NCBI GenBank assembly: GCA_963662175.1
Contig: OY759224.1
Span: 36,403,489-36,467,488, forward strand
DNA length: 64,000 nucleotides
Direction of reading: 5' to 3'
Origin: Aradus depressus
Taxonomy: Eukaryota > Arthropoda > Insecta > Hemiptera > Aradidae
Shown here: positions 52,101 to 62,927 of the stretch, piece after piece
Layout of the letters: each line of letters begins with the position of its first letter
Numbering within the stretch: the stretch's first letter is position 1
Translations under genes and position numbers: made by a program
Notes under the pieces: model-generated
What the model was told of the DNA's origin: nothing
Seen by the model: only the letters and a program-made list of their open reading frames with translations
The model's database searches: none

Positions 52101-53944
52101 TTAGTCCAGTAAAAAAATGCACCAATATTTTATACAAAGAGGGATGTAGGCATTGACGATATAAACCATCGAAACGTTGACGATTGTATAGCCGTACATT
52201 CTTGTATCTACACTGAACTCGATACCCCTAGAAATAGTAATATACAGTTACTACTACTCAATATCCAGAAGGTATTTTAGTTAAACTTTTGCCAGTCTTC
52301 GTTCCAACGGTTGTTTTTCGAAACTAAATATATATTCAAATAAATAAAAAACGAATAAATTGTTTAACGTTTATACTGTCTAATTCCACAAAAATATAAG
52401 CACTTAGTATATCGCTTTCAGCTTAAGCCATCGTCATGACAACGTTTCTGAGACCACGGTATAAATGTTAGACAAGTTCTTTGTTTTTATTAGTTGTCCA
52501 CTTGATCAACACAAATCGCAAAAATATATTCGGACAAATATATATTCAGTTAACACGATATTTGAAATCAAATTTCCATTTTTGATTTAATTATTTGCTT
52601 CCAATATATACTGAATATATATATATATATGGCATATTCTGAATTGAAACTTTTCTGTTCATGTTATAATTTTATTTACATATACTTATTTAAATATTTA
52701 CAGAGGAGAAACGGAAACTTATAGCCGAATATGAAAATGCCGATGAAAATACAAAACTTCGATTGGAGAAACGATATGGAAAAAAAGAAATTTTGGTGAT
52801 GATGGAAAATGCCAAGTCCGAATCCTGGATCATGACCAACAGTAAACCCTGCCCCAACTGCTCTGTTGCCATTGAGGTATTCTCGTTTTTAGTTTTAAAA
52901 TCAATATAGTAATCCCTTAACGTTCGCGGGGGTAAAGTTCTTGTAACCTGCCGCGAATGTTGAGACCTTAACACACTCGGTAACAAGAGTTTGGTTCCTT
53001 AATGACGCCTTTGAGGAATCATAAGCAGGAAGGCGGGAAACAGCCACAGCCACTGCAAGCTGCAAGTGTAGAAAGAAGGATTATTTATGTATTGTTCTGT
53101 ATCCTCAACTACCCCAGCCACCTCCACTAAAAACTTAATCTGAATTTTAATGATAGCTTATAAATCACATAGATCAACCGTTATAAAATATTTGAGTAAC
53201 ACAGACGATAGAGATACACCGGGCCGAGGGAGCTACTATCGTCATGAGCCCGTGAGTTCATAGTCAGGTACTCGTTTAAGATAACGGGTAACTAAAACTG
53301 GGTAGACAAAATTTAAGACTCACTGTAAAGCCAGCCTCATGTCCACAGAGCCAAGAAGAAGCGCTCAGGTAGTTGGCGATATAAGTTTAAGCTCGGGCGT
53401 GAGTCACTATATATAGTCACTAATGATAATATCAGCGTCATTTAACTGTGTATTATTATGTCAAATGAATGCTGTTAACGTTAAAAGTATATTTTTATTA
53501 TTTTTGCTTCATCGGATTTTGAGAAAATATGTCCCAATTTTATTCTGAAATTGTTCGACCAAAACGTTTCGAAAAATTCATGGATATATATGAAAAATGT
53601 AAATTTTACAAGAAAATCTTTACCTTTTGATGCATATTTTTTTTTAAATTCTTTGTTTTTATGTTGCTTCTCAGAAATCTGACGGTTGCAACAAAATGTC
53701 CTGCTGGAAGTGTAACAGCTACTTCTGTTGGCTGTGTATGGGGCTCCTCGACCCTGTCGTACCTTACTCCCACTATCTCGACCCCAAGTCAAAGTGTCAT
53801 CAGAATCTGTTTGAGGGTACTTTTCAGAATCACTACCTCCCCAACGATGAAGAAGATGAGTTCGACGAAGAAGAAGATGATGATGATGAATATTATTTTT
53901 TCTTGGATGAAGAAGATGATGAATATTTTGTCTTAAACATTTGA
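40163..53944 (+). CDS. RNF14: RNF14-type RBR E3 ubiquitin-protein ligase, complete
   Basis: Eight exons in phase: 40163-40331, 40439-40587, 44075-44210, 45114-45364, 46297-46455, 49361-49589, 52704-52876, 53675-53944; 511 residues. An N-terminal RWD domain (MTDVEDQKDEI... to CNWLSFVM, exons 1-3) is followed by RING1 starting at CDIC (about 230) with CDHVYCKEC, an in-between-RING domain (YCPRTQCQCPV, CPSCKHVFCAFCKMTYH) and RING2 CPNCSVAIEKSDGCNKMSCW, in which the cysteine of DGCNKM (about 427) is the expected catalytic residue that accepts ubiquitin from E2 before transfer. The C-terminus is a long Asp/Glu tract. Human RNF14 (ARA54, 474 residues, from memory) has the same order; it acts in nucleus and cytoplasm, and family members resolve RNA- and ribosome-linked adducts. 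Introns 2, 5 and 6 hold transposons and the minisatellite. All catalytic cysteines visible are intact. Confidence 0.96.
40728..41827 (+). mobile_element. hAT DNA transposon, internally deleted, with exact 8-bp target duplication
   Basis: CTCTAGAG flanks both sides (40720-40727 and 41828-41835). The ends read CATATGTGGGCAAC and, reverse-complemented, CATGTATGGGCAAC, followed by GC-rich GGCCCGC blocks. Inside is only the C-terminal part of a transposase. It lies in RNF14 intron 2. Confidence 0.95.
41075..41548 (+). pseudogene. hAT transposase C-terminal fragment (dimerisation domain)
   Basis: Reads NPFLRFSNRFGDFKNMEDCF, then YKKYLEEDHFPQLRKFARRL, FGSTYKCEQFFSMMKVNKSK and RTRLTEDNLENSLRLCIS. 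This is the hAT C-terminal domain in the form found in GTF2IRD2/Charlie-like elements. The catalytic first half is deleted, so it cannot transpose itself. Confidence 0.85.
42693..43921 (-). mobile_element. Tc1-like DNA transposon, decayed
   Basis: TIRs CACTGCTCCACAAAAAAACC (left) and CACTGCTCCAAAAAAACCGG (right, reverse-complemented) continue into GCGCACT(C/A)TGAAAA and are bordered by TA (42691-42692, 43922-43923). The minus-strand transposase is broken. RNF14 intron 2. Confidence 0.93.
42780..43770 (-). pseudogene. Tc1-like transposase, frameshifted
   Basis: Fragments in several frames: MTPEQVARAVTLVEYGRS (N-terminal helix-turn-helix), VRAVDVSAVTIRRRLQQMNL and ARMEFAREHRNWTEED, then LMHDNVRPHVA and WPDRSPDLNPIEHLWDELGR of the DDE catalytic domain. 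At least two frame breaks and an internal deletion around the first catalytic Asp make it inactive. Confidence 0.88.
44379..44420 (-). ncRNA. Hammerhead-like motif, GGCC stem I
   Basis: Minus strand GGCC, CTGAAGA, A, GGAAA...TTTCC stem II, GAAACATT, GGCC. Stem I is four perfect pairs. ACAT replaces the palindromic ACGT of the partner arm. Confidence 0.45.
44516..44556 (+). ncRNA. Hammerhead-ribozyme-like motif
   Basis: AAGGCC, CTGAAGA, A, GGAAA/TTTCC stem II, GAA, ACGT (palindromic stem III), T as the potential cleavage residue, then GGTC pairing with GGCC as stem I. Confidence 0.5.
44590..44940. other. Unclassified repeat-like segment
   Basis: A higher-complexity segment directly beside the inverted repeat, with an open minus-strand frame that I do not recognise (SWWCRLKARRQSLNYGD and FQSKLLRCQRKREN). 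It is possibly part of the same retroelement. Confidence 0.35.
46470..46830 (+). repeat. Three diverged units of a dispersed ~120-bp intronic repeat
   Basis: AATAACTGC(A/C)G(T/A)(T/C) followed by TAATGAAT-like and TCGACACAAAATTTCGTAT-like blocks recur about three times. A minus-strand relative lies at about 47205-47345, and partial relatives at 18470 and 37380. RNF14 intron 5. Confidence 0.6.
47696..49369 (+). repeat. 32-bp minisatellite, 51 units, derived from the 5' edge of RNF14 exon 6
   Basis: Unit: GTTGTGGGAGCCCAGCTCTA followed by CTAGATATGTAT. By arithmetic from 47705 to 49370, minus two 17-bp insertions and allowing one 31-bp unit near 48820, there are 51 units. The first 21 bases of the unit equal codons of exon 6 (VVGAQLY); the remaining 11 start with TAG. 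Variants: GTTGTTGGAG, GTACTGGGAG, CCCAACTCTA, CTAAATATG. The array begins with a full copy of the exon edge (TACAG then ATCCGGGAT at 47696) and ends at the true exon. Confidence 0.95.
49361..49589 (+). CDS. RNF14: RNF14 exon 6 (start position decided by the repeat array)
   Basis: The exon must supply IRDVVGAQLYSRYDKQLL, matching the family's VKELVEAELFARYDRLLL. The sequence ATCCGGGAT...CAGCTCTAC occurs at 47696, 49309 (as ATCCGGAAT) and 49361, each after an AG acceptor. The first two run into TAG after LY, so only 49361 joins the phase-0 end of exon 5 to an open frame. It ends at GTAAAT in phase 1. Confidence 0.9.
49698..49836. repeat. 19-bp CT-rich tandem repeat
   Basis: CTGTCTACCTCTCTCCTCT repeated about seven times, with CTGTCTGCC variants, in RNF14 intron 6, 110 bp after exon 6. 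Confidence 0.9.
50395..50650 (+). mobile_element. SINE family A, near-complete body
   Basis: Box B GGTTCGAAACCC at 50406, then GGATGGTCCCGAGCC, GATGTCAGGTACTC and GTAGAGTCGGGATCATGTCG, in the family order. RNF14 intron 6. Confidence 0.8.
50651..52703. other. RNF14 intron 6, remaining part
   Basis: AT-rich, no gene. Near 51870-51935 a GAAATAGGTTTTTTCGAGAA word is mirrored by TCGAAACCTATTTTA. Degenerate Penelope-end-like motifs lie near 52150 and 52379-52439. Confidence 0.4.
52379..52439 (-). ncRNA. Hammerhead-like motif, diverged Penelope terminus
   Basis: Minus strand ATGACGAT, GGCT/AGCT stem, GAAAGCGATATACT, then a GTGGAATTAGAC block that matches the flank of the 25980 and 35320 copies. 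The core C is A, so activity is unlikely. Confidence 0.3.
53220..53430 (+). mobile_element. SINE family A, decayed copy
   Basis: Family words in order: TCAGGTACTCGTTTAAGA, GGTAGACAAAATTTAAGACTC, GAAGCGCTCAGGTAGTTGGC, GGGCGTGAGTCA. The head is lost. RNF14 intron 7. Confidence 0.65.
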
Positions 53945-54222
53945 TTTTTTCATTTTTTTTCCTTCTACATCTTACTTTTTTGATTGCCTAAAATTCATTC
54001 TTCACACTGTTCGCTTATTCTAAATATTACTAGTCGCATCCTAAACGAACATTTTTTCTTTAAATTATATTTTTTCGAAATAACTACCAAAATGCCTACG
54101 TTTCCTAATCAGATTTGGATGAAAAAAATCTTTTTTAGTTCATCAACCATCTAGCCTTCTATATTGAATTTTTTTTTTTTTCTTAAATTAATTTTATATG
54201 TTGTTAATTTTTTTTATTTATA

Positions 54223-54228
54223 AATAAA
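54223..54228 (+). terminator. RNF14: RNF14 polyadenylation signal
   Basis: AATAAA about 280 bp after the stop codon, followed by the T-rich TTGTTGTTCTT. Confidence 0.6.
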
Positions 54229-54544
54229 ATTGTTGTTCTTATAAAAAATGTAAAGTAAAACAGGTAATAAGGGGATTTATAAAAGAGGATAATGCTATAT
54301 TCATTTTAATTGATTTTAGTCTTGAAGAGATAGAGAGACGGATAAATAATTTTTTTTTTTTTAATTGTTGCCAATATTGATTAGAGAAATATTTTTTTTT
54401 AAAAGTTCTCTTCTGCTGCGGCCCCCAAATGTTGTTAATTTAAAGAGTGGTGTGTGTGATTACATATTTCTGTTCAGAATATAACAATTTAGTTTCACAC
54501 ACAGGAAATATCATAACTTTCGTGCAATAACGTTCGAACATAAA

Positions 54545-54670
54545 AGTTATCCTACGAAGGACAACATGCTTTTTTTTTTTTTTTTTCCTCAGATAAAAAA
54601 GCTAAGGGCTTCGGCCGGGTTGTGAACCGCCGATTTGGGGCACAGTAGGCAAGCACGCTACTTCTGTGCT
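54545..54670 (-). mobile_element. SINE family A, head fragment
   Basis: The minus strand reads the tRNA-like head (GCGTGCTTGCC, then a box B-like GGTTCACAACCC) and the TCCTTCG body word, interrupted by a T-run. Confidence 0.6.
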
Positions 54671-56039
54671 CTCAACACACTAATTGCAAAATTAATATTA
54701 TGTAGAGAAAATTTTGGGGGAAAGTAGCGAAGAGTGATCGTGGTATGTGCGCCGCGGCTCGGGGCGGCTCCTCTGCCGCGATACCTGGTCATTAGATGTC
54801 ATACATTTTGAGAGTAATTGAGAAGGCAACTAGTTTATTTTTTCTCAATTCTTGAGAAATGAACGATTTTGCGTTGTAATATTATTAAATATCAAAGAAT
54901 TTTTAGCGCCAAGAGTTCATCAAAAACAATGATATAACATAAGTCTGACCTGAGTTGGGGGACTATCAACATGTTTGTAGGGCAAGGAACTAGCTCTGTC
55001 GGCAGATCACCCAAGTGGCGGAGTTGCTGGTCCATCTAGGGATACCATAAGTATTGATACCCATATTTGGTAATTCATTATAAATAGTATCGAAAAGGGC
55101 CTCAAGTTTTGACCAGAGCTGTTCCAAATATAATTAAGAGTATTTAAATACTAAATAAATGTATTTATGTAAGATGAATACTTGTATTTAAGCTATTGAG
55201 TATTTATTAGTAGGTGTTTTTCCAAATACAAATACTTGTAATTATTAAATATATAAATACATTACCATAAAGCCAAAAATGAACTGTACGATATTGTGCT
55301 ACTTACGTTCAAGGAAGAAGAAACTAAAAAAGGAAAAAAAATGTTTTTAAAAAGTGAAATTCAACCTTCCTTCTTCTTCAATGCGACTACTTGGAAAATA
55401 CGGCTTAACGGAGTCAACATTATTTATAACCTTGCTAGAACGTTTTCTAAACTTGCTCTTAAAATAAACTAATAACTAAAAAACGCCTGATATCCCAGTA
55501 GAAAAACTTAAATTGCTGAGATTCCAAAACTCGTTCCATACTACAACATCACTGCACTTTAAATTAGTAAAAATTTGTTATTACATACCTGTTTTTAATT
55601 GAATTAGAAAAAAAAAATTGGGACGTAGACTGGGTGCGTGTCTGTGTTTTGTAGAAGTTGAATGAAATAAAATACATAGTTAAGTAATCTTACTAGAACA
55701 ATTGTAAACATAAACTGCAACTAACTGTAAATATAAATAAAACTCACAAACTATAAGCTTTCTAATTTGTTTTTTTTTCAAAACTACATGCTTTTCGAAC
55801 ATTTCATCTGAAAGCGCATTCCTTTTTGGTGCATTTATTATTTGAGCAAACGAAAATAGTCTCCACGGGAGCAGATGAAAATAAATTTGTTTTAAATTCT
55901 AAAAAAACTTCTTTAACAAGAGGGTAATTATTTAACACATCCAACGATGATTTCTTCTATCATTCAAATGATTGAAAAATTCCACTTCAGCTTTCCAATT
56001 ACTATTAAAACCTACAAGTACATTTGATGTTGGTTCTTG

Positions 56040-57400
56040 ACTCTCTTCTCCAAACTAAAAAAAAATGTCCTGATCTCTTTCAGCATTTTGTATGGGTTTT
56101 TCTTCGAAATTGTGGTGGTAATATTTGGTACATTTAGACATACGTTTTTTTATTTCTTCGTCGGTTAGTGAAAGTTTCGTTTTTTCAGTACTGGTACTTC
56201 GAAGAGCGTATACCACCTCAGCGTGAAACGGGGATGGACCACTGCAGCAGTTAACGAACTTGAGTCTCTTAGAGTAATTATGTTGAAAAAACGCGAATTG
56301 AGTCCATCTAATATAGCATTTAACGAAGATATTCCAGTAGAAGAGATGTTTCGTTTCTTCAGGTTCTCTAGTTTGCTTCTTACACTTACCAAGCAAGGCA
56401 ATAAGCAACCATAAAAACCATTTTCTTCTCCTTGCAAAATATTAGTCGCTAGAGCCAAAGGTTCCAGGATTGCCACATATTCTTCGATGTATTCCAGCTC
56501 GTTTGATGAGAAATAGTCAAGGCCCAATTTATTAAACAGCTCAGGAAGTTTTGATTTAGTTTTATGATCAAGCAATTGTTTTAAGCTGTCATGAAATGAG
56601 TTCCAACGTGTTACTCCGGGAACACTCAAAGAGTGACCTAAAATTTCTTTAATTATCAGCACTTTTCGTTCATTTTGTTTTTTTCCATAGCGCGTAGCAC
56701 TTTGAAAATGCTGCAACGTGTCGAATGTTAACATATTGATATTTTTTTTAGGAATTTGTTATAGTCTGTTGTAGTTACCAAATTAATGTGTGCGTGGCAC
56801 AGGGAACATGTCTGGGCAACATTAAGTCAGTCTGAGTATCACGATCATCGCCTGAATTAATTTCTATTTCTGTCACCTCTACGTCCTCATAATCCTCGGT
56901 AGAAATGTCTTCAAAATATGTATGGATGTTTTCATTATCTTAACAACCATAAACGTTAAAAGCTTTTACAAAATTGGACCCGTTGTCCGTTATTGTTGCC
57001 GTAAGCTGCTCCATTCGGATTTCGAACTTATGAATTATAGTATGTAATAGTTCTGCAACGCGATCATATGTGTGACTGTCATGAAATGGTTGGCAAGCCA
57101 AGGCCACCGATTTTCGTTCGTAACTATCATTTATCCAGTGGCCACGTGGATACGTTTTAAGTGTTTAAGAAAATTACTTGTTGCCAGCTCAGAGCCTTTA
57201 ACAATTTTTTCAATTGGTTGACATAGTTGGCAAACGCTAAAATGTTTGTCCCATTACGAAAATGAATTGAATAGAACTCTCCATTTAATATTGATAAAGT
57301 AGAATTTTCATTACCTTCGTCAATGATGGTAGAGGTAGATAACTGTCCATTAAATATTTTCCGTAAATCACCACTCAATAGATAAACATAAAATGCAAAC
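56040..57400 (-). pseudogene. hAT transposase remnants
   Basis: Pieces in different frames: LTATITDNGSNFVKAFNVYG (catalytic-region DNGSNF motif, near 56945-57020), VTRWNSFHDSLKQLLDH and YVAILEPLALATNILQGEEN (56165-56734), and a C-terminal piece to about 56055. Stops and frameshifts separate them. No functional product is expected. Confidence 0.85.
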
Positions 57401-57599
57401 AGAATCTTGTTCTAAATGCAATCAGTATAAACATAACTACTTCAATATTTGTTTACAATTAATGCGCCTTTGATATATAGCACAACAAAGAATAGGGAAA
57501 AGTTACATTTCAAAAAAACAACATAATGTTATTTGAACCTAAATGGTTTGGCCTTTTTTTAATGAAAACATTAAGTCATATTTTAATAAGATTCATGCT

Positions 57600-57791
57600 T
57601 GGCCCATGGTGGCCGTGCGGGCTAGAGCGTAGGGCTTTGGTCGCATGGTCTCACCATGGTTTGCGGGTTCGAATCCCATCAGGGAGTGAGTTTTATTTCG
57701 TAGATAGAACTCCCTCCCGGGGCCATGGATGTCTTAAATAATTATATATAACACATTGACGACATGGCTAATAAAGCCAAAAAAAAAAAAA
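57600..57791 (+). mobile_element. tRNA-derived SINE, family B, young, with target duplication
   Basis: A 12-bp AAGATTCATGCT lies at 57588-57599 and 57792-57803. The head resembles a class II tRNA: TGGCCGTGCGGGCTAGAGCG (box A region) and GGGTTCGAATCCC (box B). A short body and GCTAATAAAGCC precede a poly(A) tail. It is unrelated in body to family A. It is nested in the hAT element, so it is younger than that insertion. Confidence 0.93.
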
Positions 57792-58061
57792 AAGATTCAT
57801 GCTGTTTAAAAAAATAAGTATAATTGATATAAAATCGTAAGGTTCTATTTTACGTTCTATTTTTACGTAGTAGTTTTCTTCTAAATACAAGGATTTGTTA
57901 AATACTAAATACAAAATATGATTATAAGTATTTAAATACTCGAAATTAAATAAATGTATTTAAGAAGTTGAGTGTTTAAATACATGTATTTAATTATAAG
58001 TATTTATTTAAACGTCTAAATAAATACTTCATTTAAATAAATTCCCAGCTCTGGTTTTGAC

Positions 58062-59373
58062 TACATAAAAAATATTCTATAAAATCAACACATTTAATTT
58101 TAAATGAATTTATGTATGATAGTAAATCAATTCAACTCTTGTGAACATTTTATTTATCACACGAAAACAGTGGATGATCTAATAAATCCATATATAGATC
58201 ATATGTTAAATATATACCTTAATAATTATCAACATATGACTATATATCAATATACATAGCCCTCCCCTCAATTAAGATAAGGGAAAATCAGTAAGCATCG
58301 TATTTCCTCGGGGGATAATTGTGATATTCATTTATTTCAACATTTTTATCGGAACTCCACTGTAATACCTTTAAAAAAATATATATATATAGTTGTTTTG
58401 CCTCATCAAAGTGTATTTTCTCATCTGACATTGCAGCATTTTGATATAAATCATGTATTTCTTTGAAAAAATAAAAATGAAACTAAGTAAATATGTATGA
58501 AGTAAATATATTATCTCCTTGTATCTCTGTTGGTGTGAATACTTTTTTTTTTTTTTTTAACCAACGAGAAAGTTTAAATTGTTATTAACATTTCTAAAAA
58601 GTTGAATAAATTAATAATAAATTCGTAAACCAGTTTTCATTTCGCATTTCCAAATTTTACATTTCTTTGTGTATAAATGATACATATATATACAGGGTGT
58701 TCCAAATAGTGTGCATTGACAATATTCTGAGAACCGCATTTATACAAATGGACAACTGCTCTAACAAAGAAAAAATTAACATTCATAGTTCTGTTAACAT
58801 AAATATGAAATGTGTATTTTTACAGATATTTTCGAGCCACATTGCAAGTTACCTGCGAACCCCTGTATAATATAATCTTATTTGGGAACCCCCGAGGATT
58901 AGCCGGATCATATTGAACATTTTAATTGATGTTCATAACTTTATGATTTTTTTAGAAGATATACTTACAAGTTCTAAAGTTCTTATTACAATTTTTAAAA
59001 AGTCATTATTTTGTGACGTTCTCTGTAAAGAATTTATATTTTCGTCACTCATTCTCCCATCGTGCTGATTATTCCATGTATTTATGGACGGGGACGTTCG
59101 GTTTATCTAAACATTGGGAAAATTACTGACTGCGGAATGTGTATATAAAGCTGGTGACATCACCGATGGTTCATAGAGTTCAGTACAAAAATATACTTCA
59201 ACTGTATTGAGTTCTTTTTTTAATTATAAGATGTACTTTATGAACATCAACTAAAATGTTCGATGTGATGCGGCGAACCTCGGTCTTCCCAAGTCAATCT
59301 TGGACATCTATCAATGGACATTTTTTTTTTATATTTGCTTTACGAATTTTTTTCTACAGAAATCATAGCTGGT
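58062..59373. other. Downstream flank of the channel gene, no gene recognised
   Basis: AT-rich. 58689-58869 could be a small MITE: TATACAGGG at the left and CCCCTGTATA at the right, but internal structure and target duplication are unclear. Confidence 0.35.
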
Positions 59374-62300
59374 CTAGAAACCAGGCAAGTTCTTAAACCG
59401 TTCCGTTTGTGAAATTCTCAATCCTCGGAGTATTGTCGGATAAGCTTTGACTAGCTTGAAGAATCTTCTTCTGGGTAATTTCAAAATCTAAAACAAACGA
59501 CCAGGTATATAGTTATAGCATAGAGACGTGACGTAGTACATTAGTCACTGTGACACATCAATTCTTTATCTAAATATTTCCAATGGACAACTTGCAAGGA
59601 TGGGGAACTGAGGTTAAGTTACCTAGGGTAGGCATCTTCAACGAGTACCTGACATAACAAAGTCCACCCGAAGGACGGCCTGCTCAAGTTTTTCTTACTT
59701 GGGATTTCGATAAGCCGTCCTGGAAGTTTTGCAAAACATTTCTTTATGTAAGAATAAATAAAAACAAAGAACTGTTGAACTTTTATATTAACATTTTCAG
59801 TTTCTTTTAAATCATTTAATTTAAATATAGATAGTAAAAAATTTAATTTATGGAACCCTTTAATGGGTCTTGCAATACGAGATGTTGTCTGTAATTGACA
59901 ATACAGTACTATCGAAATGAAATAGTGAAGTGAAGCAGTGAAGAAACAGAGAAAACACTATTTTGAAGAGATCTTGGCACATTTCAGAACAGAATTGTAA
60001 AGAAACTAATGGTTGAAACAATGTTATCTTGACAGTTATATTGTTAAAGTGTCAGGATATTGTGACGAAATATTACAATTATATTTTTAGCAAGTGGTTT
60101 TTTAAATAAAAATATGACATGTTTACTCGTTTTTTCAATGAAAATAATTTTTTTTAGTTTAATTTTTTGATGTATTTTTCTTTCCTTTTGTTAATGAACA
60201 TTTCTTTTTAATTTTTATAAAATTATGAATCAATATCTTTTCAAAAAAAAATCTGTTTATTATATATTCATATAATGTTGCAGTTTTAGCAACTCAATAG
60301 GTTTTGGAACTGAAGTAAAGTAATTTTTTATAGTTAAAATAATTTGTTTAAAAAAATTCTAAAACTGATTAACAACTTTTAATACATTCTCTTCATTTCC
60401 TATCTTCAGATTCATGACACTGCCTATAATAGTTTCACACTCACCTCTGTGTTGTCGACGGCAGTGGCTTCGGTGTCACGTCTTGGTTGATTGTTGGTCA
60501 AGTGCTTACTACCGAAAAAATCTCCAGTTGGACATATCACTTCCTAATAAAATGAACGAATGTGTCGATTATTCAGAAATGAGTTGGATAAGTAGACAAT
60601 ATACACAAAAGCAAAAAGTCTTGGGATTTTGTTTTTGATGATTAGAGGGCTTATTTGACCAAAAATAAGCTAACCTAAGGACGGAAGGATAACCCTGGTC
60701 TAGTGATGGCTTGCTATTTAGCTATTTTTATTTTTTTTTCGACTTGTTTTCTTCCAACAATAAACTGCTACTTAAATGTAAAAATAACAGATTTTAATAG
60801 CAGGATAACTAATCACAGTATGTACTAATCTTCCGTGAATATAAACTGTTATTTTCGATTCCTGTTACTCAACAACCTGTTGTCCTTCCCTTTGTCTTTC
60901 CCCTTCTTTTGCTCAACCTGTTATCTTTGTCAGCATGGTTGATTGCCATTTTACTTTTCTTAGGTTACACACAAAAATATCTTAAAAAATTGTAATTTAA
61001 TTTTTATTTCATAGTAATAATATGAATAATTTCAAAACTTTTACTGATAAATATTAGTTCCTATACAATTTTGAAATTTGGGAACTCAAATTTCTTATGT
61101 AAAATCTCATTTCTCTCTTTGAAAGAATAAAACCTACTTAGAAAGTTAATTGTAGGTAAGCAATTTCTTCTAGCATACTTAAATATATAAATTTAAAAAG
61201 GTTTAGTCACTGGAGCAAAGATAATAATTATTATAATAATAAAAAAAATGTGACTTATAATAGAAGGAATATGAAGTTAAAAACATAATGTTATTTCTAG
61301 GGGCTACGTCTGAAGTGTACCGAGATAAGTAGCAATTGACAACATATAAAATATCAAATACTTTTGAACTGGTAGATGTACTTTTTAGTCTACCCGCCAG
61401 AAATTACTGTTCCATTGTTGGCCTCTCTGTCTCAAGACAGCAGTTCAGCTATCGCTGTAATTTCAGATATTTAAAAGTAGCAGTACTGGTTGGTAGCAGC
61501 TACATATAAATAGCACTTTGGCCACTGCTCTTCTAATCATAGCATGCTTTCCCGTAAACATGCTTCCCAGCAATGCTAACATGTTGGAAAAAGATTTGAC
61601 TTCGGAAAACAATGAAGTTGTCAATTAAAAAATGAGCCCTATTAATCTTGAGATTTAAGGTTACATTAATGAACGAACTCAGTGTATAAAAACATTTTTA
61701 TTTACAATAATTGTTTAAAATGTCCCCACGTGACTGCAGACTCGTTGTGCCCGCCTTATCATTTTTTTATCTGTAACGTCGTAAAGAACTTGACGTTGAA
61801 TGTTAGGACAAGTTGTTAATCACGTTGCTTCAATTGTTCAACACAAGTTATTCGAATATTATTCTGGAAAATCTGGTCTTTAAGGTGACCCCACAGAAAA
61901 AGATCCATTTGATCAGAGGATCGCGCATGTCACCTGATTGGCTCTCCTTGAGAACTAGGTTTTAATCGTGCATTCGTTATTGAGCCTTTTTGCTTCCTGC
62001 ATTGTGCCATATGAAAACATTCACAACATCCGTGGAACATACACTATATGCAAAACACATTATCAGCCTTGTTCCATTTTTCCCCCTATTAACTCCAAGA
62101 GAGAGGTACCTGGATGTCAGGGGAGGACCTTGAGGAGGTTCTTAGATTGGACTTCACCCGGAGGTAGATCTCTACTCCCCAAATGTGATCGATTATTTTA
62201 TTTATGTAAATTTTTTTATTTTATTTATGGATATGATTTATTTTTATGTTAGTTAATTTCCAAAAAGTACCTTTACTTTCTATAAATGATATGTACAGTT

Positions 62301-62927
62301 TTTGTAATTTGAAATTACCTAACTCATTTCTTAACCCAATGTTTTTACTTCCTTAAAACAAATAAATAAAAAAACGTAAACTGACTTTTTTTCTTCTAAT
62401 TAGTTATCTGAAATCATAAAAATATTTAAAACGAAATTATAATAATAAAGTTGTTATAAAATATATCCTAATTTTATTTACTGCCCCCCCCCCCCCTTTC
62501 CTGCTAATCAATATCCTTTTAGGTGTCCTGGTTGAGCTGCTCAAGATTAATCGCGTTACTTAAATGTCGAAGTCAGTTGCCTATATGCAGTTACAAAAGC
62601 ACAATGTTTTTAGATATTTCGTAGAAGAGAGGAACTGGCACGCTTAGCTTTTTCCACATTCCAATAAAAACAAGAATATTTACCATTAGACCTTTGCGTA
62701 CGGCGACACATCCTTTGACGATGAAGTACATCCCGTCAGTTATATCGTTGTAGCTGAAGATAACCTCCCCCTTCAGGTAGATGTCTTCGATCAGGTACGA
62801 GGTCGTCAGTTCAATCACTTCGAAGTTCAGGTTCGTAAAGAAGGGCGAACTGACCAAAAATTTCTGGTACTTCTCGAACAGGAGGCACTGGCAGAACAAT
62901 AGCACCACTTTATTATGTACCTCCTTG
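59374..62927 (-). CDS. Cyclic nucleotide-binding-domain ion channel (HCN/CNG-like), last three exons
   Basis: Minus-strand exons 62684-62927, 60445-60543 and 59374-59487 join in phase 0 and give about 151 residues ending at a stop. They encode a C-linker end (LLFEKYQKFLVSSPFFTNLN) and most of a cyclic-nucleotide-binding domain: YLKGEVIFSYNDITDGMYFI and VKGCVAVRKG (beta-roll start), CPTGDFFGSKHL where the family usually has G-x-FFGE, TEATAVDNTEILKLPRRRFF and KLVKAYPTILRGL (C-helix side). In HCN/CNG/KCNH channels this cytoplasmic domain tunes gating. The Ser in place of the glutamate that contacts the cyclic nucleotide ribose suggests weak or absent ligand binding. The transmembrane exons are not in the window and must lie to the right. 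Channel subtype cannot be assigned. Confidence 0.82.
59615..59690 (-). mobile_element. SINE family A scrap
   Basis: CCTAGGGTAGGCATCTTCAA, then CGAGTACCTGACAT and CCGAAGGACGGC: the middle of the family in reverse orientation. Confidence 0.65.
60544..62683. other. Channel gene intron, mostly featureless
   Basis: AT-rich. It contains a transposase fossil at 61700-61960 and a C14 run at 62483-62496. Confidence 0.5.
61700..61960 (-). pseudogene. DDE transposase fossil fragment
   Basis: Minus strand reads MDLFLWGHLKDQIFQNNIRI and TCVEQLKQR, resembling the SPDLTPLDFFLWGYLKD region around the last catalytic residue of mariner-type transposases in insects. Stops follow. No ends were found. Confidence 0.5.

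Larger units (their letters stand above)
55114..58053 (-). mobile_element. hAT DNA transposon, 2.94 kb, decayed, with nested SINE
   Basis: GTTTTGAC flanks both ends (55106-55113 and 58054-58061). The termini are CAGAGCTG and CAGCTCTG, followed inward by many TATTTAAATA/AAGTATTTA-type subterminal repeats. Transposase remnants lie on the minus strand, and a young SINE is inserted at 57600-57791. Confidence 0.92.

Noticed and set aside
52905..53000. Possible pogo/Tigger-type end (TAACGTTCGCGGGGG with CCGCGAATGTTGAG)
   Set aside because: The wording recalls such ends, but only one side is visible and no transposase or target duplication was found.
57604..57680. Functional tRNA gene
   Set aside because: It has box A and box B, but continues into a non-tRNA body with a poly(A) tail and target duplication, so it is a SINE.
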